Source of the DNA: Legionella sp.
GTDB lineage: Bacteria > Pseudomonadota > Gammaproteobacteria > Legionellales > Legionellaceae
Assembly (NCBI GenBank): GCA_013697625.1
Contig: JACCWN010000022.1
Span: 94,058 to 158,057, forward strand
DNA: 64,000 nucleotides
Direction: 5' to 3'
Made by a program: the position numbers and the translations under genes. A model generated the notes under the pieces. The model ran no database searches. It was given only the letters and a program-made list of their open reading frames with translations, and was not told the DNA's origin. Every line of letters begins with the position of its first letter. Position 1 is the stretch's first letter. Shown here one piece after another: positions 1 through 10,083 of the stretch.

Positions 1-185
1 CTTTATTAAGTATGACACCTTGAATAAATAATTTACACTAGACATTTCTAAATTTAAAAGTATAATATCCAAACAATGTGCCGAATGAGTGTCTTTATGG
101 AAGTTTAAATGTTCATTACAGCCTAAATTGAAACTGTAATTAATTTCAAACATGAATTGAACAATGTTTTTCCTTGGAGAATTTT

Positions 186-761
186 ATGCAAGATTTTGAA
201 ACAGCAATCCTATCATTGGAGACGCGCTTAGATAATGATTATATACGTAAGCATCTTTCCCGTGAGAAGCTGTTGATGATGCGAAAATCATTGGGCACTC
301 TAAAATTTGCTATACGCGATATGGATTTTGAAAAAATCAATTCGGTTTACCAAGCTTTGTATATCCAGTGCCAATATACTCCTGCCTTGAAATCAAAATG
401 GACTATTTTAGGGAATGCACTAGGGATTTTTATAGGATTAAGTACACTGACCTTACTAACTATTATGACCGCAGGGACTACCACCCCTTTATGGCTTTGG
501 TTAACAGTGATATCCTCCTCTGGAACACTTGGATCTGTGTTTGGATATAAAATAGCTGCGTTTAAAACAAAATGTGACATAGACACTGTTTTTTATAAAT
601 CGTTTGAATATTTAAGTGATACGGGGCAAATAGAGCTTGCCTTAAAGCTTATTACAACTCTGCCTCGGAGCCACAGATTATTTTCAGGAACCCTGAAAAT
701 TAAAACAAAAAATCTAGAAGCACTTGAATTAGACAATTATTCGTCTTGCATTACAGTTTGA
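186..761 (+). CDS. Hypothetical protein with two membrane segments
   Basis: I do not recognise this protein of about 191 residues. The reading frame is open from a TTG at 174, but the ATG at 186 is the better start because GGAGA at 176-180 sits at normal Shine-Dalgarno distance from it. The N-terminal 70 residues are charged and probably helical. Two hydrophobic stretches follow at about residues 78-102 and 106-125, with a short turn between, and then a charged C-terminal tail. This suggests a membrane-anchored protein with both ends on the same side. It converges with the permease gene on the opposite strand and has no operon partner. No function is assigned. Confidence 0.7.
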   Translation: MQDFETAILSLETRLDNDYIRKHLSREKLLMMRKSLGTLKFAIRDMDFEKINSVYQALYIQCQYTPALKSKWTILGNALGIFIGLSTLTLLTIMTAGTTTPLWLWLTVISSSGTLGSVFGYKIAAFKTKCDIDTVFYKSFEYLSDTGQIELALKLITTLPRSHRLFSGTLKIKTKNLEALELDNYSSCITV

Positions 762-818
762 CCTCCCAAAAACTCATAATTCAGGCTGAATTTGCACGCC
801 CCGTTTAAAGATTTTTTG

Positions 819-2114
819 TTAGATTAGATTTCTTCTTTTTATAAACCAAGTCACCAGACATATACTAATTATAAATAAGACTGCTGGGATGATATTACCT
901 AAGGGCAAAAATGAGATTGCAGTTAGGTTTAAAATAATCGCAAGACAAGGTATGAAGAGCGGTATCTTAAATGTATTTATAGAAATATTCTTTTTCTTTT
1001 CTTCCAATTTAATCTTTATCAATGAAGCACTGCTCAAACAAAATATCAACAAAACCATTGTACTGGTGGAACTTGCAAGTTCAGTCAAAGTACTGGTTAT
1101 ATTTAATCCAAAAACCAGGGGTAATATGACCAATATTGCCATATAAGGGGTATGAAATTTTTTGTGTGTTTTTTGTAAAAAGTTAGGCATCAGTTTGGCT
1201 TTGGACATACCGTAAAGTAACCGAGAAGAGGTAATATAATTTAATAAGGTTGTATTAGAGACCGCAAAAATGGCAATAATTAAAAACAAATAACCAGGAA
1301 AAGCCGGATGTGCTTTGCTCATCACTTCTAATAATGGGGCATCTGATTGACTTAAGACACTGCCTGGAATGATGGCTGTGGCGACCCAACTCACACTAAG
1401 ATATAACAGTCCGGCAGCACCTATAGATGCTAGAATTGCCCGAGGCAGATTTTTTGTTGGCTGCTTTACTTCCTCAGCAACATTGGCTAAATCTTCAAAT
1501 CCAGTAAATGCAAAAAAAGCCAAGGCAGCACCACGAAATACTTCGATGAATCCAGGGCTTGTTCGCATGATTATTTCACTATGGGTTGTTGCCAAATACC
1601 AAATACCAAAAAACAATACCATCAGAAGTCCGCTAACCTCAATCAGTGTACTTATCATATTGGCAAGGGAGGATTGTTTTATCCCACGTAGGTTGATCAA
1701 CATCAAAATTAGTAAAAAACAAGCAACACCGAGCCACCTTGGACCCTGAAATCCAATGGCTATAAGGTAACCAACAAAGGCATGTGAAACCGTAGACATA
1801 GAAAGTAGGGTTGCACAAAAAAGTAAAAGGCCGGCAATTATAGACAACCACTTTTTACCAAAAGCTTCTTGGACATAAATTGAAACCCCACCACTTCTAG
1901 GGTAGCGACTACTCAGTTCGCTGTAAGTCAGTGCAGTTAAAAATACAATACTCATTGCAATGGCAAAAGAAAGCCAGGTTAATTCACCGGCATGCCCTGA
2001 AATTTTACCAATGATGGTATAAATTCCTGCACCAAGAATATCTCCAACACCATATACAATCAAAGCACCTAAACCAAGGGCCCTTATTAATCCTGTGGGT
2101 GATTTGCTTTCCAT
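819..2114 (-). CDS. APC superfamily amino acid permease
   Basis: Probable inner-membrane amino acid transporter of the APC (amino acid-polyamine-organocation) superfamily, 431 residues. The N-terminus has the family's GVGDILGAGIYTIIG segment in the first helix, where a broken helix binds the substrate amino and carboxyl groups. About 12 hydrophobic helices follow. A stretch near residues 205-220 (AFFAFTGFEDLANVAEEV) matches the helix 6 region of cationic and neutral amino acid permeases. The start is supported by AAGG upstream of the ATG. The substrate cannot be read from sequence. It stands alone, convergent with the gene on its left, and a repeat-rich spacer lies upstream of it. Confidence 0.88.
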   Translation of the reverse strand: MESKSPTGLIRALGLGALIVYGVGDILGAGIYTIIGKISGHAGELTWLSFAIAMSIVFLTALTYSELSSRYPRSGGVSIYVQEAFGKKWLSIIAGLLLFCATLLSMSTVSHAFVGYLIAIGFQGPRWLGVACFLLILMLINLRGIKQSSLANMISTLIEVSGLLMVLFFGIWYLATTHSEIIMRTSPGFIEVFRGAALAFFAFTGFEDLANVAEEVKQPTKNLPRAILASIGAAGLLYLSVSWVATAIIPGSVLSQSDAPLLEVMSKAHPAFPGYLFLIIAIFAVSNTTLLNYITSSRLLYGMSKAKLMPNFLQKTHKKFHTPYMAILVILPLVFGLNITSTLTELASSTSTMVLLIFCLSSASLIKIKLEEKKKNISINTFKIPLFIPCLAIILNLTAISFLPLGNIIPAVLFIISICLVTWFIKRRNLI

Positions 2115-2144
2115 TCCCTTGCCTTTTTGATAAATGGATAATTA

Positions 2145-2399
2145 GTCGCTGGCACAAAACTCATGTTACCTCTTAGTTCAAGGGCCCGCGGCTTTTCTAA
2201 GACCACTGCCTTTAAGTTAAGGATTTACCCCCATACCCTTCGGGCTGAGGAGAGGCGGCAGCCTCGTCTCAAAGCCCTTGGTGCATAGGCTTCGAGCCGG
2301 CGCAAACACCTCCTCAGCCTGAAGGGTATGGGTAAATTTAACCATATAAATCCTGAACTTAATGGCAGTGGACCTCGTGGGTAAAATCAATTAGGCGCC
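2145..2399. repeat. Repeat-bearing spacer between permease and DUF2235 gene
   Basis: The gap 2115-2689 holds no convincing gene. It begins with GTCGCTGGC (2145-2153) and contains GGTAAAATCAATTAGGCGCC (2380-2399), the inverted form of a core (TAATTGATTTTACC) that also occurs at 56678-56711 and in weaker form at 48564 and 63853. Between these ends lies a long inverted repeat listed separately. This looks like a non-autonomous repeat element with no transposase. The remaining stretch 2400-2656 is AT-rich and I see nothing definite in it. Confidence 0.5.
2203..2371. repeat. Long imperfect inverted repeat
   Basis: The left arm (2203-2252, starting CCACTGCC and ending CGGGCTGAGGAG) is matched in inverse by the right arm (2310-2371, starting CTCCTCAGCCTGAAGGG and ending GGCAGTGG). 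The right arm carries about a dozen extra bases in its middle. The GC-rich loop of about 57 bases contains smaller pairings. The structure could fold into a long hairpin in RNA or cruciform DNA. It resembles MITE-like or REP-like palindromes. No coding capacity was seen. Confidence 0.75.
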
Positions 2400-2689
2400 A
2401 ACTCTAATCAGCTAGCTAAAGCTTGCGGCTTGAAAAATTACTTATATTCATGATACTTTGTTGATGATACAAAATCAAAAACTCTCATAAATTTAGGGCC
2501 TCTCAACCCTTGATTCATCGTCGACCATGAGGGATCAAATGTCAACAAGGCTAGTTCTCAAGGCTTCAGAACCATTCACGACAGCGTCAATCATTAAAAA
2601 TTTTTGGGATAAACTGACTCTAAGGATTTACAAACATTAAGCAAGACTCGCGGTGTATGTCAGGTACAACTTACTTAAAAGGATTAGGG

Positions 2690-3757
2690 ATGATCAAACG
2701 TATAATACTCTGTGGCGATGGCACCTGGAATGAACCAAATCAAACAGATCAAAAAATTGCAAGTCCCACCAATGTAGTCAAAATAGCTACCTCAGTCTCC
2801 CCTTTTGATACAAGAGGCAGAGCACAACTGGTTTGTTATCATGCAGGAGTCGGTGTAGAAAAAGGATATTTTAATAAAGTCACTGGTGGTGTTTTAGGCA
2901 CAGGGATATCGAGAAATATTCAAGACCTCTACCTTTTTTTAGTTTTAAATTATACTCCAGGAGATGAGGTGTTTCTGTTTGGATTCAGCCGAGGTTCCTA
3001 TACAGTACGAAGCCTGGCAGGTCTTATCAGAAACTGTGGAATTCTCAAAGATACAAACGTGAATAAATTTCAAGAAGCTTATCAATTGTATCGATCTCGA
3101 ACAGATAACAGCCACCCCAATGCAATAGGTTCAATAACTTTTCGTGAGAAATATTCATGGCCAGACTTTAACATTAAATTTATAGGTGTATGGGATACAG
3201 TGGGTGCATTAGGTATTCCTATTCCCTATATAGGCAAGAAATTCTGGGAATTTCATGATGTGGAACTCAACAGTTATGTGGATTATGCCTATCAAGCGCT
3301 AGCAATCGATGAACACCGCAAATACTTTGCACCCTGCATTTGGACAAAGCAAGCAAATTCCCCTACAAGTCAAATCCTTGAACAAGCATGGTTTCCCGGT
3401 TCCCACTGCAATGTGGGTGGTGGTTATAAAGATACTGGGCTTTCTGACTGTGCCTTAGATTGGATCTGGCAAAAAGCAGTTGGTTGTGGGCTTGCAATGG
3501 ATGAACAGAGAAATGTATCACCAAATCCTGCTGGAATTCTGCGTCTTTCTGTAAAAATGGGGTATAGATTATTGGGTGTTCATATGAGAGCCATTGGTAC
3601 AAAATTACCACATAGCTATGAACAGTTAAGTGATGCCGCACTACAACGTAAGTCATTAATACCAGATTATGAACCTAAAAATATGCTTGAATTCATGCAC
3701 AAAAATACATATACATATCTTCACAAGGATAAAGAAAAATCTATGGAACTTTCATGA
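2690..3757 (+). CDS. DUF2235 alpha/beta hydrolase-like protein
   Basis: Protein of about 355 residues with the hallmarks of the DUF2235 family, an alpha/beta-hydrolase-like fold that includes Tle1-type phospholipase effectors. The N-terminus reads ILCGDGTWNEP, the family's DGTWN motif. A nucleophile elbow GFSRG follows in FLFGFSRGSYTVRSL near residue 105, and then WDTVGALGIP and an HCNVGGGY segment likely to supply the acid and histidine. The frame opens at 2657, but the ATG at 2690 has AGGA at the right distance. No signal peptide and no type VI secretion genes are nearby, so an effector role is only one option. A cytosolic lipase or esterase is another. Confidence 0.82.
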   Translation: MIKRIILCGDGTWNEPNQTDQKIASPTNVVKIATSVSPFDTRGRAQLVCYHAGVGVEKGYFNKVTGGVLGTGISRNIQDLYLFLVLNYTPGDEVFLFGFSRGSYTVRSLAGLIRNCGILKDTNVNKFQEAYQLYRSRTDNSHPNAIGSITFREKYSWPDFNIKFIGVWDTVGALGIPIPYIGKKFWEFHDVELNSYVDYAYQALAIDEHRKYFAPCIWTKQANSPTSQILEQAWFPGSHCNVGGGYKDTGLSDCALDWIWQKAVGCGLAMDEQRNVSPNPAGILRLSVKMGYRLLGVHMRAIGTKLPHSYEQLSDAALQRKSLIPDYEPKNMLEFMHKNTYTYLHKDKEKSMELS

Positions 3758-3826
3758 AATTATCTTTGTATTGGAGAAGGGGATAATCCGATTTATTAGG
3801 ACTTTGGTATGTGGCTTGGGTAGAGA

Positions 3827-3863
3827 TTAAGGATTGGGGTAAGCTTAATCATGAAATCCTTAA
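3827..3863. repeat. Short hairpin related to the 2.2-kb palindrome
   Basis: TTAAGGATT (3827-3835) pairs with AATCCTTAA (3855-3863). The flank continues as CTTAAACTTAAGACCCAGTGAG, whose inverse resembles the outer arm of the palindrome at 2203-2371 (TTAAGTTAAGGATTTA). It may be a decayed partial copy. It lies between the DUF2235 gene and ppiB, which converge, and has no T-tract, so it is a weak terminator candidate. Confidence 0.4.
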
Positions 3864-3948
3864 CTTAAACTTAAGACCCAGTGAGTTGGGGATGAGGTGT
3901 TTAATCTTCCTTCACGCCCAACTCTACATGAGGCTGCTAAAATTAAAA

Positions 3949-4443
3949 TTAGTCTACCTCTTTAATCTCTAGAATACTCACTTCTTCCAGAGGTACATCG
4001 CCATGGCCCAGGCGCTGACCCGTTTTAACTTTTGCTATGGCATTGACTACATCCATACCTTCAACCACCTCAGCAAAAACGCAGTAACCAAATCCTTGGG
4101 CATGATCACCACTGAAGTTAAGAAAACCATTATCTGCAACATTGATAAAAAACTGAGAAGTCGCAGAATGTGGGTCCATTGTTCGCGCCATGGCCACTGT
4201 TCCTACTTTATTAGGCATTGCACTTTTTGCTTCGTTTTTGATGGCAGCATCCGTTGATTTTTGCTCCATATTCGAAGTTAAACCACCACCTTGGATCATG
4301 AATTTATCAATAACCCGATGAAAAATCGTATCATTGTAAAAGCCTTTGCGTACATACTCTAAAAAATTCGCAACGGTGCCTGGTGTGTTTTCAGTGTCCA
4401 ATTTTAAATGGATGTCACCTTTTGATGTGCTTATTACAACCAT
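3949..4443 (-). CDS. ppiB: Peptidyl-prolyl cis-trans isomerase B (cyclophilin)
   Basis: Cytoplasmic cyclophilin-type prolyl isomerase, 164 residues, the usual PpiB length. It has the conserved FHRVI and FMIQGGG core, with the catalytic arginine in FHRV. It also has [17 protein letters not shown], the substrate-binding MAR...SQFFIN block. There is no signal peptide, so this is PpiB rather than periplasmic PpiA. The gene lies 8 bases downstream of tgt on the same strand and is probably co-transcribed with it. The start ATG follows an AGGAGATAAC-type ribosome binding site read on the minus strand. Confidence 0.95.
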   Translation of the reverse strand: MVVISTSKGDIHLKLDTENTPGTVANFLEYVRKGFYNDTIFHRVIDKFMIQGGGLTSNMEQKSTDAAIKNEAKSAMPNKVGTVAMARTMDPHSATSQFFINVADNGFLNFSGDHAQGFGYCVFAEVVEGMDVVNAIAKVKTGQRLGHGDVPLEEVSILEIKEVD

Positions 4444-4451
4444 GTTATCTC

Positions 4452-5603
4452 CTAAGTACTTAATATTGCCTCACGCATTTTAGCACAAACTTCATGCATT
4501 ACATGTATATTATGAATACAAGCAAGCGCAGTAAAGACATTGGCCTTTTGTTTAAATAGATGATGCAAATATGATCGTGAAAAATGCACACAAGTATAAC
4601 AGATGCAACCAGGCATGATAGGTAAAAAATCTGAAGAATAACAAGATTTTTTTATTTGAATACGATGATTATCATAGGCACTGTCAAAACGAACCCAGTT
4701 GCCTTGTTGAACCAATTGGCCACAATATAAGGCCCCATGGCGTGCATTGCGTGTAGGCGCCACACAATCAAACATATCTACACCTTCTGCAACCACATCT
4801 ATCAAATCTTGTGGAGACATACCAACACCCATTGTATATCGTGGTTTGTTTTCTGGTAAATAGCTTGATATCCAATCTAAAATGTCTACAGTCATTTTCA
4901 TATCAAACCCTATTGATTCACCGCCAATGGCTAGTCCATCCAAATCCATAGAAGCAACGAACTGGGCACTTTGACAACGTAAATCCTTAAAAATACCGCC
5001 CTGAATGATTCCGAACAAGGCCTGCCCAAAGCCATATGGCGACTGAGGATGTTGCTCATGATATGCTTTGGATTGTTTCAACCATCGATGCGTACGGGCC
5101 ATGATATGTGCAGCTTCGTCTTTACTACAGGTATCAGTTGTACATTGATCAAAGGCCATGATGATATCTGCACCAATGATTTTTTGTGCCTCCAAGGACA
5201 ACTCCGGTGTCATATGGATGATCCTATCAGAGCCTGGTATCTTAAAATGCGCCCCACTTTCGTCAATGGTGCAGTTATCTTTATTTTTAGACAAACTAAA
5301 TACCTGAAAACCACCACTGTCTGTCAACATGGGGCCATTCCAATCCATAAAACGATGCATTCCACCTGCTTTTTCAATGACTTCCAACCCAGGGGCGCAT
5401 AACATATGATAGGTATTACCACCCAAGATGATTTGACTGCCGGAAGCCCGCAATTCATTACTGGTCATGTTGTTAACACCAGCCCGAGTTCCAACTGGCA
5501 TAAACACCGGTGTGATAAAGGCCCCGTGGGGCGTGGTTACTCGCATTACACGTGCTTTGTTGTCCGCATGTTTGTGGAGAATTTCACAAGAAAAAGGCTT
5601 CAT
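4452..5603 (-). CDS. tgt: tRNA-guanine transglycosylase
   Basis: Exchanges guanine-34 for preQ1 in GUN-anticodon tRNAs, a step of queuosine synthesis. At 383 residues it is full length. Visible motifs are [10 protein letters not shown] (substrate pocket with catalytic Asp), [21 protein letters not shown] (nucleophilic Asp region) and the zinc site CICYTC followed by a histidine about 12 residues on. It heads a likely tgt-ppiB transcript. The usual gammaproteobacterial neighbours queA and yajC are not here. queH, another queuosine gene, lies about 11 kb away. No clear Shine-Dalgarno precedes the ATG at 5603, which is nevertheless the position expected from family alignments. Confidence 0.96.
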   Translation of the reverse strand: MKPFSCEILHKHADNKARVMRVTTPHGAFITPVFMPVGTRAGVNNMTSNELRASGSQIILGGNTYHMLCAPGLEVIEKAGGMHRFMDWNGPMLTDSGGFQVFSLSKNKDNCTIDESGAHFKIPGSDRIIHMTPELSLEAQKIIGADIIMAFDQCTTDTCSKDEAAHIMARTHRWLKQSKAYHEQHPQSPYGFGQALFGIIQGGIFKDLRCQSAQFVASMDLDGLAIGGESIGFDMKMTVDILDWISSYLPENKPRYTMGVGMSPQDLIDVVAEGVDMFDCVAPTRNARHGALYCGQLVQQGNWVRFDSAYDNHRIQIKKSCYSSDFLPIMPGCICYTCVHFSRSYLHHLFKQKANVFTALACIHNIHVMHEVCAKMREAILST

Positions 5604-5737
5604 AGAAACAATTCATAATTCAAAAAGTGTTAATAGTAGCCAACTATGCGTGTGAATGCCAACGAATTTTAGCTTATTGATTGACAATTTACAGGCTCCC
5701 CCTTAGCATACCTTGATTCAATAGTAGAGGAATTCGA

Positions 5738-6706
5738 ATGAGTCTTGAGCCAAGCCGCCTGTTAGTTAGTCAAGAGTTTGATGCGGTTAATGCACTCATT
5801 TTGGATACTATTCAGCCACATATTGGTTTAATAGATGAACTCTCTAATCACATAGTGCAAAGTGGTGGCAAACGGTTGCGCCCCTTGATTGTTTTATTGG
5901 TGAGTAAAGCTTGCGGGTACCAAGGCCAATTACACATACCTCTGGCAGCTTTAATAGAATTCATTCATACAGCTACCCTTCTACATGATGATGTAGTAGA
6001 TGAGTCAACTTTGCGACGGGGGCAACAAACTGCTAACAGCATTTGGGGTGATAAAGCCAGCATATTAGTCGGTGATTTTCTATTCACTCAATCCATGCAA
6101 TTAGCCATTGAGGTAGGTGACATGGAGATCATCAAAATCATTACCGAAACCTCCCTCAAAATTATAAGTGGGGAAGTCAAACAGCTATCCAATCGGCACA
6201 ACCCTCACTTGAGTTTTGAGGATTATTTCGAAATCATTCGCTCAAAAACCGCCTTGTTATTCGCAGCTGCAGCCCAAATAGCAGCTCAGGTGAGTGGTGT
6301 GAGTCCCTCAGTTCAGCAATCACTATATACCTATGGGTTACACCTGGGCAACGCCTTTCAACTGGCTGATGATATATTAGATTATTGTGCTGATGCTTTG
6401 GTTTTAGGCAAAAACATAGGAGATGATTTAGCCGACGGCAAGGCCACCATGCCTCTGATTTATGCCTTTCAACAGGGTAGTGCAAAACAAAAGCTTCAAA
6501 TTAAAACCAGTCTTACGCAAGGTAACTTAGATTGTTTGCCTGATATTCTCAAAACCATTGAAGACACCAAAGCCATTGATTACTCAAAAGGCATTGCACA
6601 AGAAGAGATAGACAAAGCAGTGTCTGCTTTGAACTGTTTACCAGATTCAGACTATAAACAAGCCTTAAAAGATTTGGCAACCTTTGCTTTGCAAAGAAAC
6701 CATTAA
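5738..6706 (+). CDS. ispB: Octaprenyl diphosphate synthase
   Basis: Trans-long-chain polyprenyl diphosphate synthase that makes the side chain of ubiquinone or menaquinone from FPP and IPP, 322 residues. The first aspartate-rich motif is LLHDDVVDESTLRRGQ and the second is QLADDILDY. GGKRLRP near residue 44 binds IPP. Length and motifs match IspB more closely than IspA. The start has GAGGA six bases upstream. The gene is transcribed away from tgt and is followed 33 bases later by pepA, so co-transcription is possible. Chain length (8 or other) cannot be read with certainty. Confidence 0.92.
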   Translation: MSLEPSRLLVSQEFDAVNALILDTIQPHIGLIDELSNHIVQSGGKRLRPLIVLLVSKACGYQGQLHIPLAALIEFIHTATLLHDDVVDESTLRRGQQTANSIWGDKASILVGDFLFTQSMQLAIEVGDMEIIKIITETSLKIISGEVKQLSNRHNPHLSFEDYFEIIRSKTALLFAAAAQIAAQVSGVSPSVQQSLYTYGLHLGNAFQLADDILDYCADALVLGKNIGDDLADGKATMPLIYAFQQGSAKQKLQIKTSLTQGNLDCLPDILKTIEDTKAIDYSKGIAQEEIDKAVSALNCLPDSDYKQALKDLATFALQRNH

Positions 6707-6739
6707 AAAATTGATGAACCCTCTCTTTAGGAATACGCT

Positions 6740-8200
6740 ATGAACTATGCATTAACTCAAAATCCATCACTGGCAATGAATGATTGTCTTGTGCTAGGTA
6801 TTTTTCTAAATCGGCCCATGTCAGGCTTTGCAATGCAACTAGACAAAGAGAATCACGGTTTAATCACAAAACTTAGTCAAGGACTGTGTGAGTCCGGAGA
6901 CAGTTTATGGCAAAATGATCTGCAGGGAAGAAGTTTATTTATAATACAGTTTGGTGACCAACAATCATATACCTTCAGTCACTTAGAAAAAAGACTGGTT
7001 GATTTAGCCCAGGCACTCAACAAACAAAAAATCTCCTCCGCTACCCTGTGTTTGCCCCAATTGGCTGAAAATACACCAGATTGGCAACTGGAAAAAATGA
7101 TCTTAAAACTTGATCATCAACAGTATCAATTTCTAGATTTTAAAAAGAAAGAACCCAAAATCAACTCCTTAAAATCTGTGACCTTTTATTTGCCAGGCTC
7201 GGATGAAGGGACCATTCATACAGCGCAAGCCATAGCCAGTGGTGTAAAATTAACCCGTGATTTGGCAAATATGCCTGCCAATATTTGTACTCCCACATTT
7301 TTAGGCGAGCAAGCTCAGGCGATGGCTACCCAATTTGAAATGATGAGCTGCAAGGTTTTAGGCCCAAAAGAGATGGAAAAGCTGGGCATGAATACCCTAT
7401 TGGCTGTGTCGCAGGGCAGTGTACAGCCGCCAAGATTGATTGAAATTCAATACAAAGGAGGAGATGATGCTGCATCTCCTATTGTGTTCGTAGGAAAAGG
7501 TATTACCTTTGATTCAGGCGGATTGTCATTAAAGCTTGGCAGCATTATGGACGAGATGAAATATGATATGTGTGGCGCTGCCAGTGTCCTTGGGGCTTTA
7601 AAGGCCTGCGCCTTGCTTAAATTACCCATCAACGTAGTCGGCATCATAGCCAGTGCTGAAAACATGCCCAGCGGATCTGCCGTGAAGCCTGGAGATGTAG
7701 TCACCAGTATGTCAGGACAAACAGTGGAAATCATCAATACAGATGCAGAAGGCCGATTGGTTCTAGCTGATGCCCTGACTTATGCAGAAGGTTTTAATCC
7801 AAAATATGTCATTGATATTGCTACCTTAACTGGGGCAGTCATTGTAGCTCTTGGAAAAATAAATACAGGTCTCATAACCAAAGATGATGCATTGGCAAAA
7901 CTCATTGAAGAGGCGGCCATTGAGAGCAAAGATAAAATCTGGCGTTTGCCCCTTGATGATGAATACCAGGAGGCCATAGACAGTCCTATTGCTGATATGC
8001 TGAATGCAACCTTTGACCGTGTTGCCGGAAGTATTACTGGCGCCTGCTTTTTATCTCGCTTTGCCCAAAAATTTTCTTGGGCTCACCTAGATATCGCAGG
8101 TACCGCCTGGATCACAGGGAAACATCGCAATGCCACTGGACGTCCAGTTTATTTATTAACCCAATTACTTCGTCAAGCTGCCAATGCCAATACGCGTTGA
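6740..8200 (+). CDS. pepA: Leucyl aminopeptidase (M17)
   Basis: Cytosolic hexameric M17 aminopeptidase that removes N-terminal residues; in E. coli PepA also binds DNA. It has 486 residues. The C-terminal catalytic half shows [14 protein letters not shown] (metal-binding Lys and Asp), the Asp in [11 protein letters not shown], and the signature [17 protein letters not shown] with metal ligands and catalytic Arg. The N-terminal domain is more divergent, as usual. AGGA precedes the start. The last 17 bases overlap holC in another frame, the normal gammaproteobacterial pepA-holC arrangement. Confidence 0.95.
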   Translation: MNYALTQNPSLAMNDCLVLGIFLNRPMSGFAMQLDKENHGLITKLSQGLCESGDSLWQNDLQGRSLFIIQFGDQQSYTFSHLEKRLVDLAQALNKQKISSATLCLPQLAENTPDWQLEKMILKLDHQQYQFLDFKKKEPKINSLKSVTFYLPGSDEGTIHTAQAIASGVKLTRDLANMPANICTPTFLGEQAQAMATQFEMMSCKVLGPKEMEKLGMNTLLAVSQGSVQPPRLIEIQYKGGDDAASPIVFVGKGITFDSGGLSLKLGSIMDEMKYDMCGAASVLGALKACALLKLPINVVGIIASAENMPSGSAVKPGDVVTSMSGQTVEIINTDAEGRLVLADALTYAEGFNPKYVIDIATLTGAVIVALGKINTGLITKDDALAKLIEEAAIESKDKIWRLPLDDEYQEAIDSPIADMLNATFDRVAGSITGACFLSRFAQKFSWAHLDIAGTAWITGKHRNATGRPVYLLTQLLRQAANANTR

Positions 8201-8615
8201 TTTTTATTTATTAGAAAGCAGTGCTATTGATGCACGCTGGCTGGTAGCCTGTCGGTTGCTGGAAAAAGCTTATAAATTAGGACATAGGGTGTACGTACAT
8301 TGTGACCATCAACAAGATGCGGAGTTGCTTGATGAATTGTTATGGACTTTCAAAGACGACAGCTTCATTCCCCACAATCTTCTAGGTGAGGGCCCTTATT
8401 CACCACCCCCAATCCAACTGGGTCATAGCCAAGCGCCCAAGGGTTTTAATGATATTTTACTAAACCTAGCCCATGACATTCCGGTTTTTTATACACAATT
8501 TAAACGCATCATGGAACTGGTTTCAAATGTAGAATCTGAAAAAGAACAAAGTCGGGTCCGCTTTAAGGCTTATAGAGCAAAGGGGTGTCAAATCCATACC
8601 CATCCCTTGGGATGA
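8184..8615 (+). CDS. holC: DNA polymerase III chi subunit
   Basis: Chi subunit of the clamp-loader complex, which links the polymerase III holoenzyme to SSB on the lagging strand. It has 143 residues, the expected size. Family features include VDFYLL at the N-terminus, [36 protein letters not shown] (the conserved LW.F....F.PH block) and NLAHDIP. It overlaps pepA by 17 bases, implying translational coupling. In most relatives valS follows. Here the next gene is an unrelated minus-strand gene, so valS has been separated. Confidence 0.93.
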   Translation: MPIRVDFYLLESSAIDARWLVACRLLEKAYKLGHRVYVHCDHQQDAELLDELLWTFKDDSFIPHNLLGEGPYSPPPIQLGHSQAPKGFNDILLNLAHDIPVFYTQFKRIMELVSNVESEKEQSRVRFKAYRAKGCQIHTHPLG

Positions 8616-8641
8616 AAAATTCAAAAATCATTTTGATAAGC

Positions 8642-9385
8642 TCAGTCTAGTGCATTTGCCGTCGCAAAAGAACTTTCTTCTTTGTTTTGTTTATCCTGAA
8701 GTGCATCTTCCAATGTCCTCAGATTGAAAAAATAACTACAAATCCTTTTTGGCATCTGTTTACCTCTGTTGATGGGATCCAATAAAAAATTTTCAATTAG
8801 ACATTTTTGATCATTCATTTCTACTTTGGCCCAAGCATCAACTCTTTTATTCTGTACAGTATCTAATTTTACCCTATTGACACTGTTTAACTCAACCGCA
8901 GAAATCTTATCTTCTACATTTTTAGTATTGCACATGTCCCAGTCTGTAAACTGGTCTTCTTTCAATTCTTTTTCTGTTTGAAGATAACACTCGTATATTT
9001 TTTCATGTACACCTGCATTAACAGAAAGTAATGATGATTTTAAATGCGTACTCGAATATGATTTTGCATTGTAATCAGAAATTATTTCAAGTAAAGGTTT
9101 CATAGCAGCAGTTTCTTTGATAGCTTCAATCTTAGAAACCACTTCATCGATATCTGTTTTAGGAATTTCATGTCTTCTAAAATACAGATCAGCAAGGGAT
9201 TTTATAGGCCCTATGATTAATAAACTTATAGGAGAAAATACAACCATTAGAAATAATAAAGCAGCTTTACTGGCAAAAGGCCCGGGATAATTACCTGTTA
9301 CAATTTTGCCCATGGTTCTAACATAACCCATTACTTTGCGTTTATATATCATGCCATATTTCATAGCCTTTTCTTTAAAACTCAT
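8642..9385 (-). CDS. Hypothetical membrane-anchored protein
   Basis: I do not recognise this 247-residue protein. A short basic N-terminus is followed by one long hydrophobic region (about residues 41-66, KAALLFLMVVFSPISLLIIG). A charged, lysine- and glutamate-rich helical region runs to the C-terminus. The topology suggests a single membrane anchor or hairpin with a soluble domain. It converges with holC with only 26 bases between them, and it replaces the valS normally found here, which suggests a lineage-specific insertion. An effector or envelope role is possible but unsupported. Confidence 0.7.
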   Translation of the reverse strand: MSFKEKAMKYGMIYKRKVMGYVRTMGKIVTGNYPGPFASKAALLFLMVVFSPISLLIIGPIKSLADLYFRRHEIPKTDIDEVVSKIEAIKETAAMKPLLEIISDYNAKSYSSTHLKSSLLSVNAGVHEKIYECYLQTEKELKEDQFTDWDMCNTKNVEDKISAVELNSVNRVKLDTVQNKRVDAWAKVEMNDQKCLIENFLLDPINRGKQMPKRICSYFFNLRTLEDALQDKQNKEESSFATANALD

Positions 9386-9548
9386 AAAGCCCTCGTATAA
9401 TAAATTTGAAAAGAGTGCTCATAATATAGCATTTAATGAATTTTGCAAGTCTTACTGATCTTTAGTTATTTAAATTGTATTAATAATATCCCAACCAAAT
9501 CTTTGAAATGTGGTAAACTCAAAGTGTGTCAAACAAGGGGATATGCAC

Positions 9549-10028
9549 ATGAACGTGGGTGATAAAGTTCCTTTAATTCAATTCAAAGCAACCAATGGCA
9601 TCAATACAAATTTGGATCAGTTTCATGGCCAATGGTTGATTCTCTATTTTTATCCAAAGGATGCAACCCCAGGCTGCACAACACAGGCCTGTGATTTTAG
9701 AGACAATGATAAAGAATTCGCCTTTCTCAATGCCATTGTTTTAGGGGTCTCGCGTGATAAATTGACCTCCCATGAAAAATTCAAAGCCAGTAAAAATCTA
9801 CCCTTTGAACTCATCAGTGACCCTGAAGAAATGCTCTGCGAATCCTTTGACGTCATCCGCATGAAATCTATGTATGGCAAACAAGTCAGGGGCATTGAAC
9901 GTAGCACATTCATCATTGACCCAAAAGGCATATTACAACATGAATGGCGAAAGGTAACAGTAGATGGCCATATTGAAGAGGTGCTGGTGGTATTGCAATC
10001 ATTACAACGGGTTTATCCTCACTTGTAA
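9549..10028 (+). CDS. bcp: Thiol peroxidase of the Bcp/PrxQ family
   Basis: Atypical thioredoxin-dependent peroxiredoxin that reduces hydrogen peroxide and organic peroxides. The active-site motif is YPKDATPGCTTQACDFRD, holding the peroxidatic Cys and, five residues on, the resolving Cys typical of E. coli BCP. The frame is open from a GTG at 9510. The ATG at 9549 is preferred because AAGGGG at 9535-9540 is 8 bases upstream and the product then begins MNVGDKVP like other family members (159 residues). It appears monocistronic. Confidence 0.93.
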   Translation: MNVGDKVPLIQFKATNGINTNLDQFHGQWLILYFYPKDATPGCTTQACDFRDNDKEFAFLNAIVLGVSRDKLTSHEKFKASKNLPFELISDPEEMLCESFDVIRMKSMYGKQVRGIERSTFIIDPKGILQHEWRKVTVDGHIEEVLVVLQSLQRVYPHL

Positions 10029-10083
10029 TGAGGCAGTTAAAATATTCTTACTACCAAATCGCACAGTGTGTACTGAGAATGGA

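Noticed and set aside
2115..2689. Possible insertion sequence
   Set aside because: Inverted repeats are present, but no transposase frame exists, so only a repeat is reported.
5049..5402. Long plus-strand frame opposite tgt
   Set aside because: Antisense shadow of a well-supported gene, with unlikely composition and no ribosome binding site.
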